Positions 18,022-28,652 of a stretch of DNA of 62,260 nt are shown here, one piece after another; the stretch's first letter is position 1; every line of letters begins with the position of its first letter. The stretch comes from Trichormus sp. M33_DOE_039. Its GTDB lineage: Bacteria; Cyanobacteriota; Cyanobacteriia; Cyanobacteriales; Nostocaceae. The stretch lies in assembly GCA_015296085.1 (NCBI GenBank), contig DVDT01000110.1, positions 1-62,260 of the forward strand, in the 5' to 3' direction. The position numbers and the translations under genes are program-made. Under the pieces are notes generated by a model. It was given only the letters and a program-made list of their open reading frames with translations. It had not been told where the DNA came from and ran no database searches.

Positions 18022-19905
18022 GTGACAACATCTGCTTCGATCCTACCACTGGTCAAAGACACAGAACGTTTAGAAACTCGGCTGGCGGAAATTCCTCCAG
18101 AACCGGGAGTTTATTTCATGCGCGATGGAAGCGATCGCATCATATATATAGGTAAATCTCGGAAATTGCGATCGCGTGTTCGTTCTTATTTTCGGGATGG
18201 TTACAACAAAACTGAACGCATCGCCACGATGGTGAAGCAGGTGACGGACATTGAATTTATCGTCACTGATACCGAAGCAGAAGCCTTGGCGTTGGAAGCA
18301 AATTTAATTAAGCAGCATCAACCTTACTTTAATGTGCTGCTCAAAGATGATAAGAAATATCCCTACGTTTGTATTACTTGGTCGGAAGACTATCCCCGCA
18401 TCTTCATTACTCGTAAACGGCAATTAGGCAAAGAAAAAGATAAATATTACGGGCCTTATACCGATTCTGGTCTATTACGCAGCATTCTGCACCTATCTAA
18501 GCGAATATTTACCCTCAGGCAACGACCACAACCATTATTTAAAGACCGCCCTTGCTTAAATTATAATATGGGTCGCTGTCCTGGAGTGTGCCAACAGCTG
18601 ATTTCACCAGAGGAATACCGCAAAACTGTGCAGAAAGTGGCGATGGTATTTCAGGGACGGACGCAGGAACTAATTGATATTTTGAATGAACAAATGCACA
18701 CCGCCGCAGAGTCTCTCAATTTTGAGTTGGCGGCGCGGATGCGTGATCAAATTGCAGGCTTAAAGTCTCTGACTGCACAACAGAAAGTTTCTTTACCCGA
18801 TGATACTGTTTCACGAGATGCTATAGCTTTAGCAGCTGATACCCAACACGCTTGCATTCAATTATTTCAAATTCGTGCCGGTCAGTTGGTGGGACGTTTG
18901 GCATTTGTGGCGGAATCACAAGCGGAAGCTGGTGCAATTTTGCAGCGGGTTTTAGAGGAACATTACCAAACGGCTGACTCGGTGGAAATTCCCGCAGAAA
19001 TTTTAGTCCAGCATGAATTACCTGATGGGGAAATTTTGGCGGCAGCTTTGACGCAACGGAAGGGAAGAAAAGTGACGATATTAGCTCCCCAGCGTCAAAC
19101 TAAAGCAGAATTAATTGAAATGGTGGAACGCAATGCCCAATATGAACTACAAAGGATGCAAAAATTGGGCGATCGCAATCATGAAGCGATGCAAGATTTA
19201 GCAGGAATTCTCGACTTACCCGACTTACCTCACCGCATCGAAGGTTACGATATTTCCCACATTCAAGGTTCTAATGCTGTCGCTTCCCAAGTAGTTTTTC
19301 TTGATGGGATACCCGCCAAACAATACTATCGTCACTACAAAATTAAAAATCCCACAGTCACCATCGGACACTCAGATGATTTTGCTAGTTTAGCGGAAGT
19401 GATTCAACGACGTTTTCGCAAATACGCCGAAGATCCCAAATTACCACGGGTGGATAATCCTGATTGGCCTGATGTCGTGATGATAGACGGCGGAAAAGGA
19501 CAATTATCTGCTGTGGTTGCGGTTTTGCAGGAGATGAATTTATTAGAAGACTTGCGAGTGGTGAGTTTAGCCAAAAAGCGAGAAGAGATTTTCTTACCTG
19601 GAGAATCCACACCTTTAACAACTGACAGCGAACAACCAGGAGTGCAATTACTGCGCCGACTGCGAGATGAAGCACATAGATTTGCTGTGAGTTTCCATCG
19701 TCAGCAACGGAGTGACAAATTAAAGCGATCGCGTTTAGATGAGATTCCTGGTTTGGGACACCATCGTCAAAAGTTGCTGTTAGCTCATTTTCGCTCGATT
19801 GATTATCTCCGCCAAGCTGCACCCGCACAAATCGCTGAAGTTCCCGGTATTGGGACGAAGTTAGCTCAAGAAATTTACAATTATTTCCATCCTCTGGAGA
19901 GTTGA
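18022..19905 (+). CDS. uvrC: UvrABC system protein C
   Basis: UvrC (627 residues) makes both incisions in nucleotide excision repair. Order of domains: GIY-YIG nuclease (about 25-105, [20 protein letters not shown]), Cys-rich zone ([13 protein letters not shown]), UVR motif for UvrB binding (about 213-245, [14 protein letters not shown]), RNase H-like endonuclease with [11 protein letters not shown] and MIDGGKGQL, and C-terminal helix-hairpin-helix repeats ([25 protein letters not shown]). The start is GTG, and an upstream ATG is not available in frame. It is monocistronic by spacing. Confidence 0.97.
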   Translation: MTTSASILPLVKDTERLETRLAEIPPEPGVYFMRDGSDRIIYIGKSRKLRSRVRSYFRDGYNKTERIATMVKQVTDIEFIVTDTEAEALALEANLIKQHQPYFNVLLKDDKKYPYVCITWSEDYPRIFITRKRQLGKEKDKYYGPYTDSGLLRSILHLSKRIFTLRQRPQPLFKDRPCLNYNMGRCPGVCQQLISPEEYRKTVQKVAMVFQGRTQELIDILNEQMHTAAESLNFELAARMRDQIAGLKSLTAQQKVSLPDDTVSRDAIALAADTQHACIQLFQIRAGQLVGRLAFVAESQAEAGAILQRVLEEHYQTADSVEIPAEILVQHELPDGEILAAALTQRKGRKVTILAPQRQTKAELIEMVERNAQYELQRMQKLGDRNHEAMQDLAGILDLPDLPHRIEGYDISHIQGSNAVASQVVFLDGIPAKQYYRHYKIKNPTVTIGHSDDFASLAEVIQRRFRKYAEDPKLPRVDNPDWPDVVMIDGGKGQLSAVVAVLQEMNLLEDLRVVSLAKKREEIFLPGESTPLTTDSEQPGVQLLRRLRDEAHRFAVSFHRQQRSDKLKRSRLDEIPGLGHHRQKLLLAHFRSIDYLRQAAPAQIAEVPGIGTKLAQEIYNYFHPLES

Positions 19906-20529
19906 CAGATGGAATAATTTTTAGTTAGAACATCTGTCACCAAAGTATGAAAAATAATTCCCAGATTTTCAGCCGCAAAATTGAGTTATCGGCTGAATTA
20001 CAAGCTGGTACAAGCTATTAGGAATATATTCTACGGACTATTTACTTTCTATTACTTGTAACTGCATTAATCAATGTAGCTGATATCTGAAATTGTAGGT
20101 ATTGGCAATCTGTTTGTGGTTATTTCATCAATTTTTTATGTCCGAAAATATTAACTAAACCTTAAGAAAGGAATTTTGTTACTAAAGCTACAGTAATTAA
20201 CTGCTTTTGACATTTGAATACAAAGATAGCCTTTTAGTTTCTTGAGAATGACTGTAAAGTGCTTTGTCTCAAGCCATTACTAATTGGGATCAGTCAAATT
20301 CTAAAACTAATGTTGTATAAAATATTAATTTTATATCTCAAGTAGGATGGTTGAATCACCTGCAATTTAAGATAATCAGCAATAACTCAGCACGATTTTC
20401 AAATCTAAAATTTTGTTTAAAATTAACAGCTAACAAGTTTGCTGTGATCAATCTTCTTGATGACTAGAATTTTTTCTAGCTAAATTGGTAGTTTTTTCGC
20501 AAATACCAGAATTACAACCGGGGTCAAAA
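19906..20529. other. Intergenic region after uvrC
   Basis: No gene or strong element is seen. The sequence is AT-rich and contains a short palindrome CTAGAA-TTTT-TTCTAG near 20464. It should include the promoter of the zinc-ribbon gene. Confidence 0.4.
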
Positions 20530-20709
20530 ATGCACATCGTACAAAAAATCTACTGCCCAAACTGTGGCAGTGAAGCTGAACGTCACTATATTTCTGATAG
20601 CCAATTAACTAGAACACAGTGTCATAGTTGTGATTACTTAATGATCTCTTGTACTAAGACAGGTCGAGTCATTGAAGCTTACGCGCCAGGAATTCATGTG
20701 AGGAGATAG
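20530..20709 (+). CDS. Small zinc-ribbon protein
   Basis: The protein (59 residues from the ATG at 20530) has two CxxC knuckles: CPNCG near residue 9 and CHSCDY near residue 31, as in a zinc-ribbon. The spacing of about 20 residues is typical. A TTG start at 20485 would add 15 residues, but the ATG is preferred because a GGGG run stands about 9 nt before it. Function is unknown; such small proteins occur throughout cyanobacteria. It is convergent with the STAND-WD40 gene. Confidence 0.7.
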   Translation: MHIVQKIYCPNCGSEAERHYISDSQLTRTQCHSCDYLMISCTKTGRVIEAYAPGIHVRR

Positions 20710-20809
20710 GGGTATAGGGGGGCAAATCAAGTCAAAAATCAAAACTAACATCCTCTTACTTTTGAATTTTGAATTCCTCGTAGGGGTGGAAGGGAGAGAA
20801 AAACCAGCA

Positions 20810-23800
20810 TTACCGATCAGTTTGGGGACATAAGGCGCGATCGCTTGGTGTGAGTTTGGAGTTAGTCTGTAAATAATCGTGGAGAAAATGACAGCCTCGC
20901 GTCAGTAGGTTAGTTAATTTAAAATCGGCTAAATTACGGAAAATTACCCTCCCGTTACCACTTCCGGCTGCTAGCATTTGACCATCAGGACTAAAAATCA
21001 CGCTGGTTAATTCTTTATTGTCACCTTTTAAGGAGATCAGTACAGTCCCTTCCCTATTCCATAGCTTGATTTTGTCATCACTACTAGCAGCTAAAGTTTT
21101 ACCATCACGGCTAAAACTGACACTGGTAAAATTATCACCATCACCAGATAAAGTTTTGAGTAGTTGACCATCCCGATTCCACAATTTAACCGTGCTATCA
21201 ATACTTGCGGAAGCCATAATTTGATTATCAGGCGACCAAGCTACACCGTTAACTGGACGGCTATGACCTTTGAGGGTGTGTAGAATTTGACCATTGATAT
21301 TCCAAATTTTCACGGTTAAATCATCACTAGCAGAGGCCAGTAATTTACCATCAGGGCTGAAACTGACCCAATTTACTGTATCAGTATGTCCTTTTAGATT
21401 GTAAAGTAATTTACTATCACGATCCCATAATTTCACGGTATTGTCTTTACTAGACGAAGCTAAGACTTGATGATTTGGCGACCAAGCTACAGCCCAGACA
21501 GCATCAGTATGACCTGTAAGAGTGTGGAGTAATTTACCTTCATGACTCCATAATTTTATAGTTCTATCTTTGCTGGCTGAAGCGATGACTTGACCATCTC
21601 CAGACCAAGCTACGCCTAAAACTTGGTCTTGATGTTTAGGAAAAGTGCGTAAGATCTTGCCATCCTTACTAATAATTTTTACCGTATTGTCACGATTAGC
21701 AGTCGCTACCATTTGGCTATCGGGACTAAAACTAATACTAGTTATCCAATCATCTTCGTTGGTTTGGGGGTCGCGTTGCAATAAATCTTGCCAACGCCAA
21801 AGTTTCACTGTTTTGTCCCGACTGGTGGACACTAAAATTTTACCGTCAGGACTAAAACTAACACTATTCACCCAATTGTTATGACCTTTCAAAGTCCCTA
21901 ACAATAAACCCTTTAAATTCCAGAGTTTTAAGCTTTCGTCGGTACTAGCAGAAGCAATTGTCTCACTATCACGGCTAAAAGTGACACTAGTAATTCCTCC
22001 TGTATGACCTGTAATGGTTGTTAGAATCTGTCCTTGGAGATTCCATAGTTTGATTTTCTGGTCTAAACCGGCACTAGCTATCATTTGACCATTGGGCGAC
22101 CAAGCCACAGTTAAAATTGCGTCATCATGACCATTCCAGGTTTTGAGAATTTGACCATCACGCTTCCAAATTTTGATAGTTTTGTCAGCACTGACAGAAA
22201 CTAGAGTTTGACCATCAGGCGACCAAGCGACACTTAAAACTGCTTGCTGATGTCCTGGGAGAGTTTGGAGTAACTGACCGTCACGACTCCAGAGTCGGAT
22301 TGTCTTGTCGGTACTAGCGGAAGCGATCGCCTGCCCGTCTGGGCTAAAATGCACACTATTAACCCCAGATGTATGTCCTGAAAGAGTTTTCAGCAATTTA
22401 CCTGTGCGAGTCCACAGTTTGATTGTCTGGTCTTGGCTAGCAGAAGCAATCGTCTGACTATCGGGGCTGAAGCTGACACTATTTACTACTTTATTATGTT
22501 GGGCGGAAGTCGGCAGTATCTCACCATCAGCCCGCCAGATTTTAATTGTATTATCAGCACTGGCTGAAACAATTAACGACCCATCAGGACTAAATATGGC
22601 ACTATTCACACCAGAAGTATGTCCTTCTAAGCGGTTATATTCCTTCATTCCCACCACAGCTTGATATAGTGCTGTTTGTACTTTTTCTCTAGTGTAAGGA
22701 TCTACCCAAATCGCCCGTTGTAATTTGCGTCCGGCTTTTATCCCTTCTTTGAGTGCATCCAGTCCTTTTTGAGATGCAAATAACGCTTCGCTAGAAACAC
22801 TCAGAGTTTTAATTTCGCTGTCTACAGCTGTGATAATCGAAACACTTAACCCTAATATGGCAAACACCGAAGCACCCAAAGCAATTTTGAGGGAGCGATT
22901 TAATCTCGCTTCACTGAGTCTTTGTTGTTTTTGACTTTCTACGAGTTGGGCGGTTAATTCTTTTTCTTTGAGTTCGGCGCGGAGTTGTTCCATCTCTAAT
23001 TGGCTCAGTTCTTCCCGCTTGCGTAACTCTCGCAATTCCGTGAGTAAATCTAATCCTTGTTGGGGTTGAGGATCTATGAGTTTGCTGTGCTGCTTTTTTT
23101 GATGCAGTTCGCGTTTAAGTCGCTCAATTTCCGTCTGGCTTTGTTCGACTTTTTGACGCAGCTGATTCAGTTGTGCTTGCAGGCTGGATTCTTGTTCTTG
23201 CAAATAGCGAATTAAATCTACTAAATAATCGTGAATTAATTGATAACGTTCTGGGACATCAGGGAACAACACTACTAATCCAGAACTAACTAAAATATTT
23301 AAAACTAATTCTAATTTGCCTGCATCTTCTAATTCTGCTAATTCTGCTGCTAATTCCGCACGAGTTTTAAATGGTCTTTGATTACTTTCATCTGTTAATA
23401 AATATAAAACTAATAAGGCGGCACGTTCATTTTCTGGTCCGCAGTCTTTAATTAAAGCTTTGATATATCTTTCTATGAGTTTATTAGGTCGATATGGCTC
23501 ATATTGCGTGAGAGTCGTAATACCTTCATCTTGTAATTGCGCGCCTACTACTTGTAACTCAATAGGACGGATTTCACCCAATTCGGTAGATAAATCGGTA
23601 ACTAAGGCATCAATTAACTCTGGTTCTAAATTGGAGTGAGAGCGAACAGTTAATTTTTGAATAATGGCTTTAGCGTATTCAGGAGAGAAATTATTTAATT
23701 GATACCGAATTTGTTTATCTAGAATATTGTTATTAATTGCTTCTAGATTAGCCAGATGTTTAAATTCTAATATTTGATGCAAATAGTCTTCTCTCAAAGA

Positions 23801-26026
23801 CATAATGACTTTGACAAAAGGAATATGTAGACAATCACTCACAAATTGGTCGAATTGTTGTTTTTGTTGGCGGTCAGTACAACCAAAGAAAAATTCTTCA
23901 AATTGATCAAAGATTAAAACTGTAATCAGGTGATTATTCGCATTTTGATGGAGTTTTTCTAAGATACTGCTAATAGTCATAGGCGTTTCCGCCCCAGATA
24001 AAACCTCTGATGCAATAGTTGCGTCACCTTTGAGGTGAGAAATTGCCAGTTTCAGAGATTTACCCAATTCTCGCACCCAATCCGTGTAAACTTGCAGTAC
24101 CACAGGCACAGCAATTTGATCACCGATCGCCCGATTTTGCAAAGCGGGAACTAAACCAGCCGTGACAGTAGAACTCTTACCCACCCCGGAAGGGCCATGA
24201 ATCACGATTAATTTTTGGTCAGAGCGGCTAATTCTGCCAATTAAGTTATTAATATCCTGTTCTCGACCGGAAGCTTCAATTTCTAAAGCGATGCTACTAC
24301 TCCCGGACGCTGACATTAAAGCTGGATTGGTAACTTGTCTTTGGGGTTGGAGGCGACCTGCACCAATGAAAGCCCGAAAGCCGTATTGTTGTTCTACAGA
24401 ACGGCGTTTTTGGCGGATGCAATAGGCTTCTAAATAACGACCAGCTTCAAAGTAGAGCGATCGCAGTTTCCGCAACATCCTAATATAACGATGGGCATCG
24501 TATTGATGCGCGCTATTTTCTAAAGCTACAGTTAAGTCCTGAGATGCTTTATCTAAATAGGCTTGTGCTACGGCATTTTCGCCTAATTTTTGTTGCGCTT
24601 TGGCTAAAACTAGATAATAAATCTGCGCTAACAGCAGAGGAAATAAACAATCATGAGGTTGGGTGTCTTGTTGTTGGGCTTCGTCTAACTTGAGGAGAGA
24701 AACATGGGCTAGAATACTCGCCTGTAACCACCGCGACGTTTGAACTGCGACTTGTGCTAAAAAACCATAGTCACAAGCTAACTGAATTTGACTCCCGTAG
24801 ATTTGATGTAACTCCAGGGAATTTTGGGCGACTGTCTGCAATTCTTCCCACTCTTGCAGGTGTTCTAAAACTTCCGCTAGTTGACCGATAAATTCCGCCG
24901 CAATATCTGGTCTGCGCGCCAACTGTAAAACTTCTAAGCTTTGTTGTAAGCAAGATTTCGCTGCTTCCCAATACTCACGGTTATCTAGTTGATTTTGTTC
25001 TGCTAACCGACAATAACATAACCCAATATAAAACAGTAATACACTCTGTCTCAGGAGTGGGGAAGTAGAGCCAGGGGGGCGGGGAAAAGTAAAGGCAGGG
25101 GTTTCTTTGTTGTTTTCTAGTACAAACTCTATCTCTTGTGGGTGGGAACTACCTGAAACCTCTCCACTTGTGGGTGATTCTTCGCCCTTGCTTCCTGCAC
25201 CCTGCCCCCCTGCCTGTTCTTGGGCGATGATTTTTTGCCAAATCAGCAAACTCTGCCGAAAATGATCTAAGGCATGATGAATGCGTTCCGTTAGGTTGCC
25301 GGAGGCATCGCTAACATAATTATCCAGACCAAAGACAAACTTTAAACTGGCGTTTAATTCTGGTTCTAGGGTAATACCCCGCTCATGTAGTTCATTGATA
25401 GCTGAGTGTAGTTCATCGCTATGTTCCCAAACTTGTTTTAGGGTAGAGTAATTTTTGGTAATTTTTGCTTGTCGGCGTTGTCCATGCTCGTTGGTTAACA
25501 CCTTGGCGAATAAAGCATCGGTTTCTTGGCGCAAAAATTGCAGCAACTCTGGCGTAGTCATTTCAAACCGAATCGGTGTCGCCGCCCAACTCGCAAAATC
25601 GGGGGCTAAACGCACTATTTTCTGTAAAATTTCCTCATTTACCCAAAAAATCATCGGAAATGAATGACGTTTAGGTAATTCATCGCGGATATGATTAATT
25701 GACCTCAGTAAATCGTCAATTTCATCGACGGTTTCTAAACCCAAAACCATCAATGCTGATGGTGGTTGATTATCTATTGCTAGCTGAAAATGCAACGCCG
25801 AGTAAAGACTTCTAGTGTTTTGGGGTAAAACTACCTTTTGAATACGCGCCACTCCCACCGCTAATTTATCCAGTGATTGCAGCACTCGCTCTTGTAACAC
25901 ACGATAATTACAGCAAACTACCACCACGGAAAAATAACCGCAAGAAAGGGTAATGGCCCGCCATAAACTCTGTAGAGCCTTTTCGTTAGCTGTTTTAATA
26001 TCTACTGGGAATTGTCTTTCAACCAT
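20810..26026 (-). CDS. Giant STAND NTPase with C-terminal WD40 propellers
   Basis: A 1738-residue signalling protein. Residues 1-190: an alpha/beta domain with no Walker A (VVVVCCNYRVLQ, ALMVLGLETVDEIDDL, FPMIFWVNEE), perhaps a dead P-loop. About 320-560: TPR-like helices. About 595-960: nSTAND NTPase with Walker A GPSGVGKSST (near 610) and Walker B TVLIFDQFEEFFF (near 702), then a winged-helix-like part. About 955-1040: coiled coil. About 1045-1067: one membrane segment. About 1134-1715: 14 WD40 repeats, enough for two seven-bladed propellers. Its start overlaps the end of the AAA gene by 25 bp, so the two proteins are likely translated together. Likely roles are ligand sensing or phage/invader response, which is inferred. 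Confidence 0.9.
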   Translation of the reverse strand: MVERQFPVDIKTANEKALQSLWRAITLSCGYFSVVVVCCNYRVLQERVLQSLDKLAVGVARIQKVVLPQNTRSLYSALHFQLAIDNQPPSALMVLGLETVDEIDDLLRSINHIRDELPKRHSFPMIFWVNEEILQKIVRLAPDFASWAATPIRFEMTTPELLQFLRQETDALFAKVLTNEHGQRRQAKITKNYSTLKQVWEHSDELHSAINELHERGITLEPELNASLKFVFGLDNYVSDASGNLTERIHHALDHFRQSLLIWQKIIAQEQAGGQGAGSKGEESPTSGEVSGSSHPQEIEFVLENNKETPAFTFPRPPGSTSPLLRQSVLLFYIGLCYCRLAEQNQLDNREYWEAAKSCLQQSLEVLQLARRPDIAAEFIGQLAEVLEHLQEWEELQTVAQNSLELHQIYGSQIQLACDYGFLAQVAVQTSRWLQASILAHVSLLKLDEAQQQDTQPHDCLFPLLLAQIYYLVLAKAQQKLGENAVAQAYLDKASQDLTVALENSAHQYDAHRYIRMLRKLRSLYFEAGRYLEAYCIRQKRRSVEQQYGFRAFIGAGRLQPQRQVTNPALMSASGSSSIALEIEASGREQDINNLIGRISRSDQKLIVIHGPSGVGKSSTVTAGLVPALQNRAIGDQIAVPVVLQVYTDWVRELGKSLKLAISHLKGDATIASEVLSGAETPMTISSILEKLHQNANNHLITVLIFDQFEEFFFGCTDRQQKQQFDQFVSDCLHIPFVKVIMSLREDYLHQILEFKHLANLEAINNNILDKQIRYQLNNFSPEYAKAIIQKLTVRSHSNLEPELIDALVTDLSTELGEIRPIELQVVGAQLQDEGITTLTQYEPYRPNKLIERYIKALIKDCGPENERAALLVLYLLTDESNQRPFKTRAELAAELAELEDAGKLELVLNILVSSGLVVLFPDVPERYQLIHDYLVDLIRYLQEQESSLQAQLNQLRQKVEQSQTEIERLKRELHQKKQHSKLIDPQPQQGLDLLTELRELRKREELSQLEMEQLRAELKEKELTAQLVESQKQQRLSEARLNRSLKIALGASVFAILGLSVSIITAVDSEIKTLSVSSEALFASQKGLDALKEGIKAGRKLQRAIWVDPYTREKVQTALYQAVVGMKEYNRLEGHTSGVNSAIFSPDGSLIVSASADNTIKIWRADGEILPTSAQHNKVVNSVSFSPDSQTIASASQDQTIKLWTRTGKLLKTLSGHTSGVNSVHFSPDGQAIASASTDKTIRLWSRDGQLLQTLPGHQQAVLSVAWSPDGQTLVSVSADKTIKIWKRDGQILKTWNGHDDAILTVAWSPNGQMIASAGLDQKIKLWNLQGQILTTITGHTGGITSVTFSRDSETIASASTDESLKLWNLKGLLLGTLKGHNNWVNSVSFSPDGKILVSTSRDKTVKLWRWQDLLQRDPQTNEDDWITSISFSPDSQMVATANRDNTVKIISKDGKILRTFPKHQDQVLGVAWSGDGQVIASASKDRTIKLWSHEGKLLHTLTGHTDAVWAVAWSPNHQVLASSSKDNTVKLWDRDSKLLYNLKGHTDTVNWVSFSPDGKLLASASDDLTVKIWNINGQILHTLKGHSRPVNGVAWSPDNQIMASASIDSTVKLWNRDGQLLKTLSGDGDNFTSVSFSRDGKTLAASSDDKIKLWNREGTVLISLKGDNKELTSVIFSPDGQMLAAGSGNGRVIFRNLADFKLTNLLTRGCHFLHDYLQTNSKLTPSDRALCPQTDR

Positions 26027-27333
26027 GACTTAAATTTTGGTGTCTCGGCTAAAACTGGATTGACAGCAAACCAAGCCCCTTGGTGGTCGCGGTATTCAAA
26101 TACAAACAAGCTACGCAATAAAGTGTGATATTCTATATCGCCCCTAACCCGTTGCTGTTTCACTACCTGGAAGATTAACTCCCATTCGTGGGTATCAATG
26201 GGATTAGCGCGGTAGTCTCGTTGTCTTTGAATGACTAACTCGACACATTCTCTTTCAAAGGGTGGATCTTGTTCTCGCAGACAGTCAAACAGCAACCCCA
26301 ATAAATCGCGTACATGACCACCACTGATCAAGCACAGTCGATCTAGTGTTTCTAAGTTATCAAACACCTCTGTAATTAAGCTTAAGCGATCGCGCTGTTC
26401 AATGTCAGGGAAGGCTCTAGCCAACACCATTTGACGCATCAAATCTAGCCCTTGCTGGAAAATCTCCCCAGAACGTAACCGCACCGGAATCATCGGTAAA
26501 ACCTTCGGTGCAACTCCACCGCCTAAACGGTGTTGTAGTTCCGCGCTATCGTTGGAAAAAGTTAAAGCTAGGGGAATAGTGTAAACTACGTGACAATTGA
26601 GTTTACGTAACTGTTCACCTCTATCAATAAATAAATATTCGGGCAGCGATCGCCCCGATGGTAAAGGACGAATCGCTACTCGATCTAGGTTATCGACAAT
26701 CACCACCAAGCCTTTTTTCCCTTTAACTTTGAGTTCTTTGTCAGCCCGTTCTAAGAGTTCTTGATTTATTGATTGCAAAATACTTTGAGTGCGCGGTTCG
26801 AGGTAATCACGTAAACGGCGACGCAATTGGGGACTTTCTTTAGTTTTAGCGGTAATTTTGGCGATTCCTACCGATAATTCTGCCTCTACACCCAACTCAA
26901 TCGGAGTTTGCAGAAAATCCACCAGTTCACCAAATAATTTGGTGAAGTAGTTCGGCTTCAGGCGGATTTTCATCGCTTCCAGACTTTCACTCACCTGACC
27001 TGCGATCGCCAGTAAAATATCAGTCACATCCACATCCGCCATTTCTAGGACGTGGGTAGACTCAAAATAAACTACATGAAATTGAGCTTCTTCTAACTCT
27101 GCCTTTAACCGCAATAATTCTGTAGATTTCCCACAACCCAAATGACCTGTAAATAATTGACAGGTGGGTGAGTTGGGTGAGATGCGAGTAATAGTACGCT
27201 GCAAAGCCTCGATGATTTTACCGCCCCGCACCGATGCAAAATCGATATAATATCGGCGATCGCTGGTATTTCCCATCATCAGAGGTCTACTGGGATTGCA
27301 AGCCTGATAGAATTTTTCTAAATCTAGGGGCAT
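26002..27333 (-). CDS. AAA-type P-loop ATPase partner of the STAND-WD40 protein
   Basis: An ATPase of about 443 residues. Walker A is GHLGCGKSTELL (near residue 60), and Walker B with a following acidic residue is GLVVIVDNLDRVA (near 206). The start FYQACNPSRPLMMGN is typical of a family seen in filamentous cyanobacteria. The ATG at 27333 (MPLDLEKFYQ) is preferred: the longer frame to 27438 only translates a heptamer repeat and has no ribosome site. Its 3' end overlaps the STAND gene start by 25 bp. The partner N-domain lacks a Walker A, so this protein may supply the active ATPase of a two-part machine. Substrate and effector are unknown. Confidence 0.8.
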   Translation of the reverse strand: MPLDLEKFYQACNPSRPLMMGNTSDRRYYIDFASVRGGKIIEALQRTITRISPNSPTCQLFTGHLGCGKSTELLRLKAELEEAQFHVVYFESTHVLEMADVDVTDILLAIAGQVSESLEAMKIRLKPNYFTKLFGELVDFLQTPIELGVEAELSVGIAKITAKTKESPQLRRRLRDYLEPRTQSILQSINQELLERADKELKVKGKKGLVVIVDNLDRVAIRPLPSGRSLPEYLFIDRGEQLRKLNCHVVYTIPLALTFSNDSAELQHRLGGGVAPKVLPMIPVRLRSGEIFQQGLDLMRQMVLARAFPDIEQRDRLSLITEVFDNLETLDRLCLISGGHVRDLLGLLFDCLREQDPPFERECVELVIQRQRDYRANPIDTHEWELIFQVVKQQRVRGDIEYHTLLRSLFVFEYRDHQGAWFAVNPVLAETPKFKSWLKDNSQ

Positions 27334-27342
27334 AAGTGTAGA

Positions 27343-27375
27343 GGTAATAGGTGACAGGTGATAGATGATAGGTGA
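27343..27375. repeat. Heptamer repeat before the AAA ATPase gene
   Basis: Tandem 7-bp units GGTAATA, GGTGACA, GGTGATA, GATGATA and GGTGAGC. This tract explains the spurious N-terminal extension of the ATPase frame. Confidence 0.7.
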
Positions 27376-27744
27376 GCCAGCGACGGGTATGTAGGGGAGC
27401 ATTCTCTCTTTTTTAGTCCCTAGCCCTTCTATCCTCACTTGTTATCAAAAATATGTTGATTTTTGGCAATTTATGCTCTTATCCAGCATTCATTAACCAA
27501 ATAACTCAATAATCTAGCAGTATTTGGGATATCTTTCCCATCAGATTGTAATTTTGTACACAATCGGTATTGATGCAAAATTTACATAAGTATAAGTATA
27601 GTCAAGATTACATAAATGGCTAAAATATAGTTTTTTATAAGAGATATTCTTCTAAATATTAAGAATATTTCACAAATTAAAAGGTGATTTTATGTACATT
27701 TCTAATGTATTTTTCGCATACAAAATAGGTTATTTTCATAATTT

Positions 27745-27778
27745 AGAACCTCGATTATTTTTAATAAATCGAGGTTCT
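27745..27778 (+). terminator. Orphan terminator-like hairpin
   Basis: A perfect 12-bp stem (AGAACCTCGATT with AATCGAGGTTCT, 10-nt loop) is followed by GGGCTTTTAT. No plus-strand gene ends here, so it may terminate an unknown small RNA. Confidence 0.45.
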
Positions 27779-27955
27779 GGGCTTTTATAAAAAATTTAGA
27801 GTTCATGGGGATTAAGATAATTTACCTAATCATAAATTTAGGTTAATCGATATGCACATTAAATCCTCACACCCAACTATCTTAGCTACAGCCATTTAGC
27901 GATCGCCAGCAATTTACGCTTGGCTTGTAACTGTAACAGTGATGAGACTGAGTAT

Positions 27956-28195
27956 TTAAATTGTGCATTCGCCTGTTCGCAAACAATCTTCCGTTTGATC
28001 GCGTCCGTCTGCGATTTGCCATGACCTCTTCTGTAATTGAGTCTTTGTATTCTGAGCAGATTTTGTAGTTATTAAGAACCACTCATGTTTATTTGAGAAA
28101 CTAGGTGCTTCACTATGACTGATAAAATTGACACTGGCATTGTGTAAAAAATAAATAGGTAATGCCATGATGCCAATATAAATCATCCTATTCAT
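27956..28195 (-). CDS. Doubtful small protein with hydrophobic N-terminus
   Basis: A 79-residue frame starts MNRMIYIGIMALPIYFL, which looks like a short signal or membrane segment, and GAGG stands about 10 nt before the ATG. The remainder is polar and unlike any protein I know. The frame lies in a repeat-containing gap, so it may be spurious. Confidence 0.25.
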   Translation of the reverse strand: MNRMIYIGIMALPIYFLHNASVNFISHSEAPSFSNKHEWFLITTKSAQNTKTQLQKRSWQIADGRDQTEDCLRTGECTI

Positions 28196-28562
28196 ACCAA
28201 CCTCAGTAAAAAAATCCGATTGCGTTACTTTGTAGATGCCACCTGATGAACCGGAATTTAAACACTGAGCATTGCGTATTTGTGTTGATCTTGTGTCAGT
28301 TTACTCAATGCTACTGTTCGCAGAGACGTAATAAATTAATCACCTGTTCCAGAATTGTAAACAGCCCACATTAACTATAATGTAGGTATAAATTACCAAT
28401 GCCCATAAAATTAGTTTTGCAGGGTCTAGCCCAAAAATTAACTTTTGAGACTAAATTACAAGAACTTTTGTGTTGCGAGGCAAAAGTCAACAGTCAATTA
28501 ATTCCCATATCTTATTTTCTCATACTCAGTTAGGTTTAAAAATAGGAAATAATAGGGATTGG

Positions 28563-28605
28563 TAAGAAGTAAAAAGTAAAAAGGCAAAAGGTAAAAGAAA
28601 AGGAT
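28563..28605. repeat. AAGGTAAAAGG low-complexity repeat
   Basis: Units of GTAAAAAGTAAAAAGGCAAAAGG. The same class as at 7322 and 57999. Confidence 0.6.
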
Positions 28606-28652
28606 AATTTAACTTTTTTCAGTCCTATTCCTTATGCCCCATTCCCAAAACT

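Larger units (their letters stand above)
27376..28652. other. Large divergent intergenic region
   Basis: About 1.2 kb without a confident gene. It contains an orphan terminator-like hairpin (27745-27778), a weak small frame on the minus strand (27956-28195), and an AAGGTAAAAGG-type tract (28563-28605). It must also hold the promoters of the ATPase gene (minus) and the UPF0182 gene (plus). Confidence 0.5.

Noticed and set aside
27692-27787. Short frame with a good ribosome site before the orphan hairpin
   Set aside because: About 32 codons that run through the terminator-like stem; the peptide shows no features. More likely non-coding.
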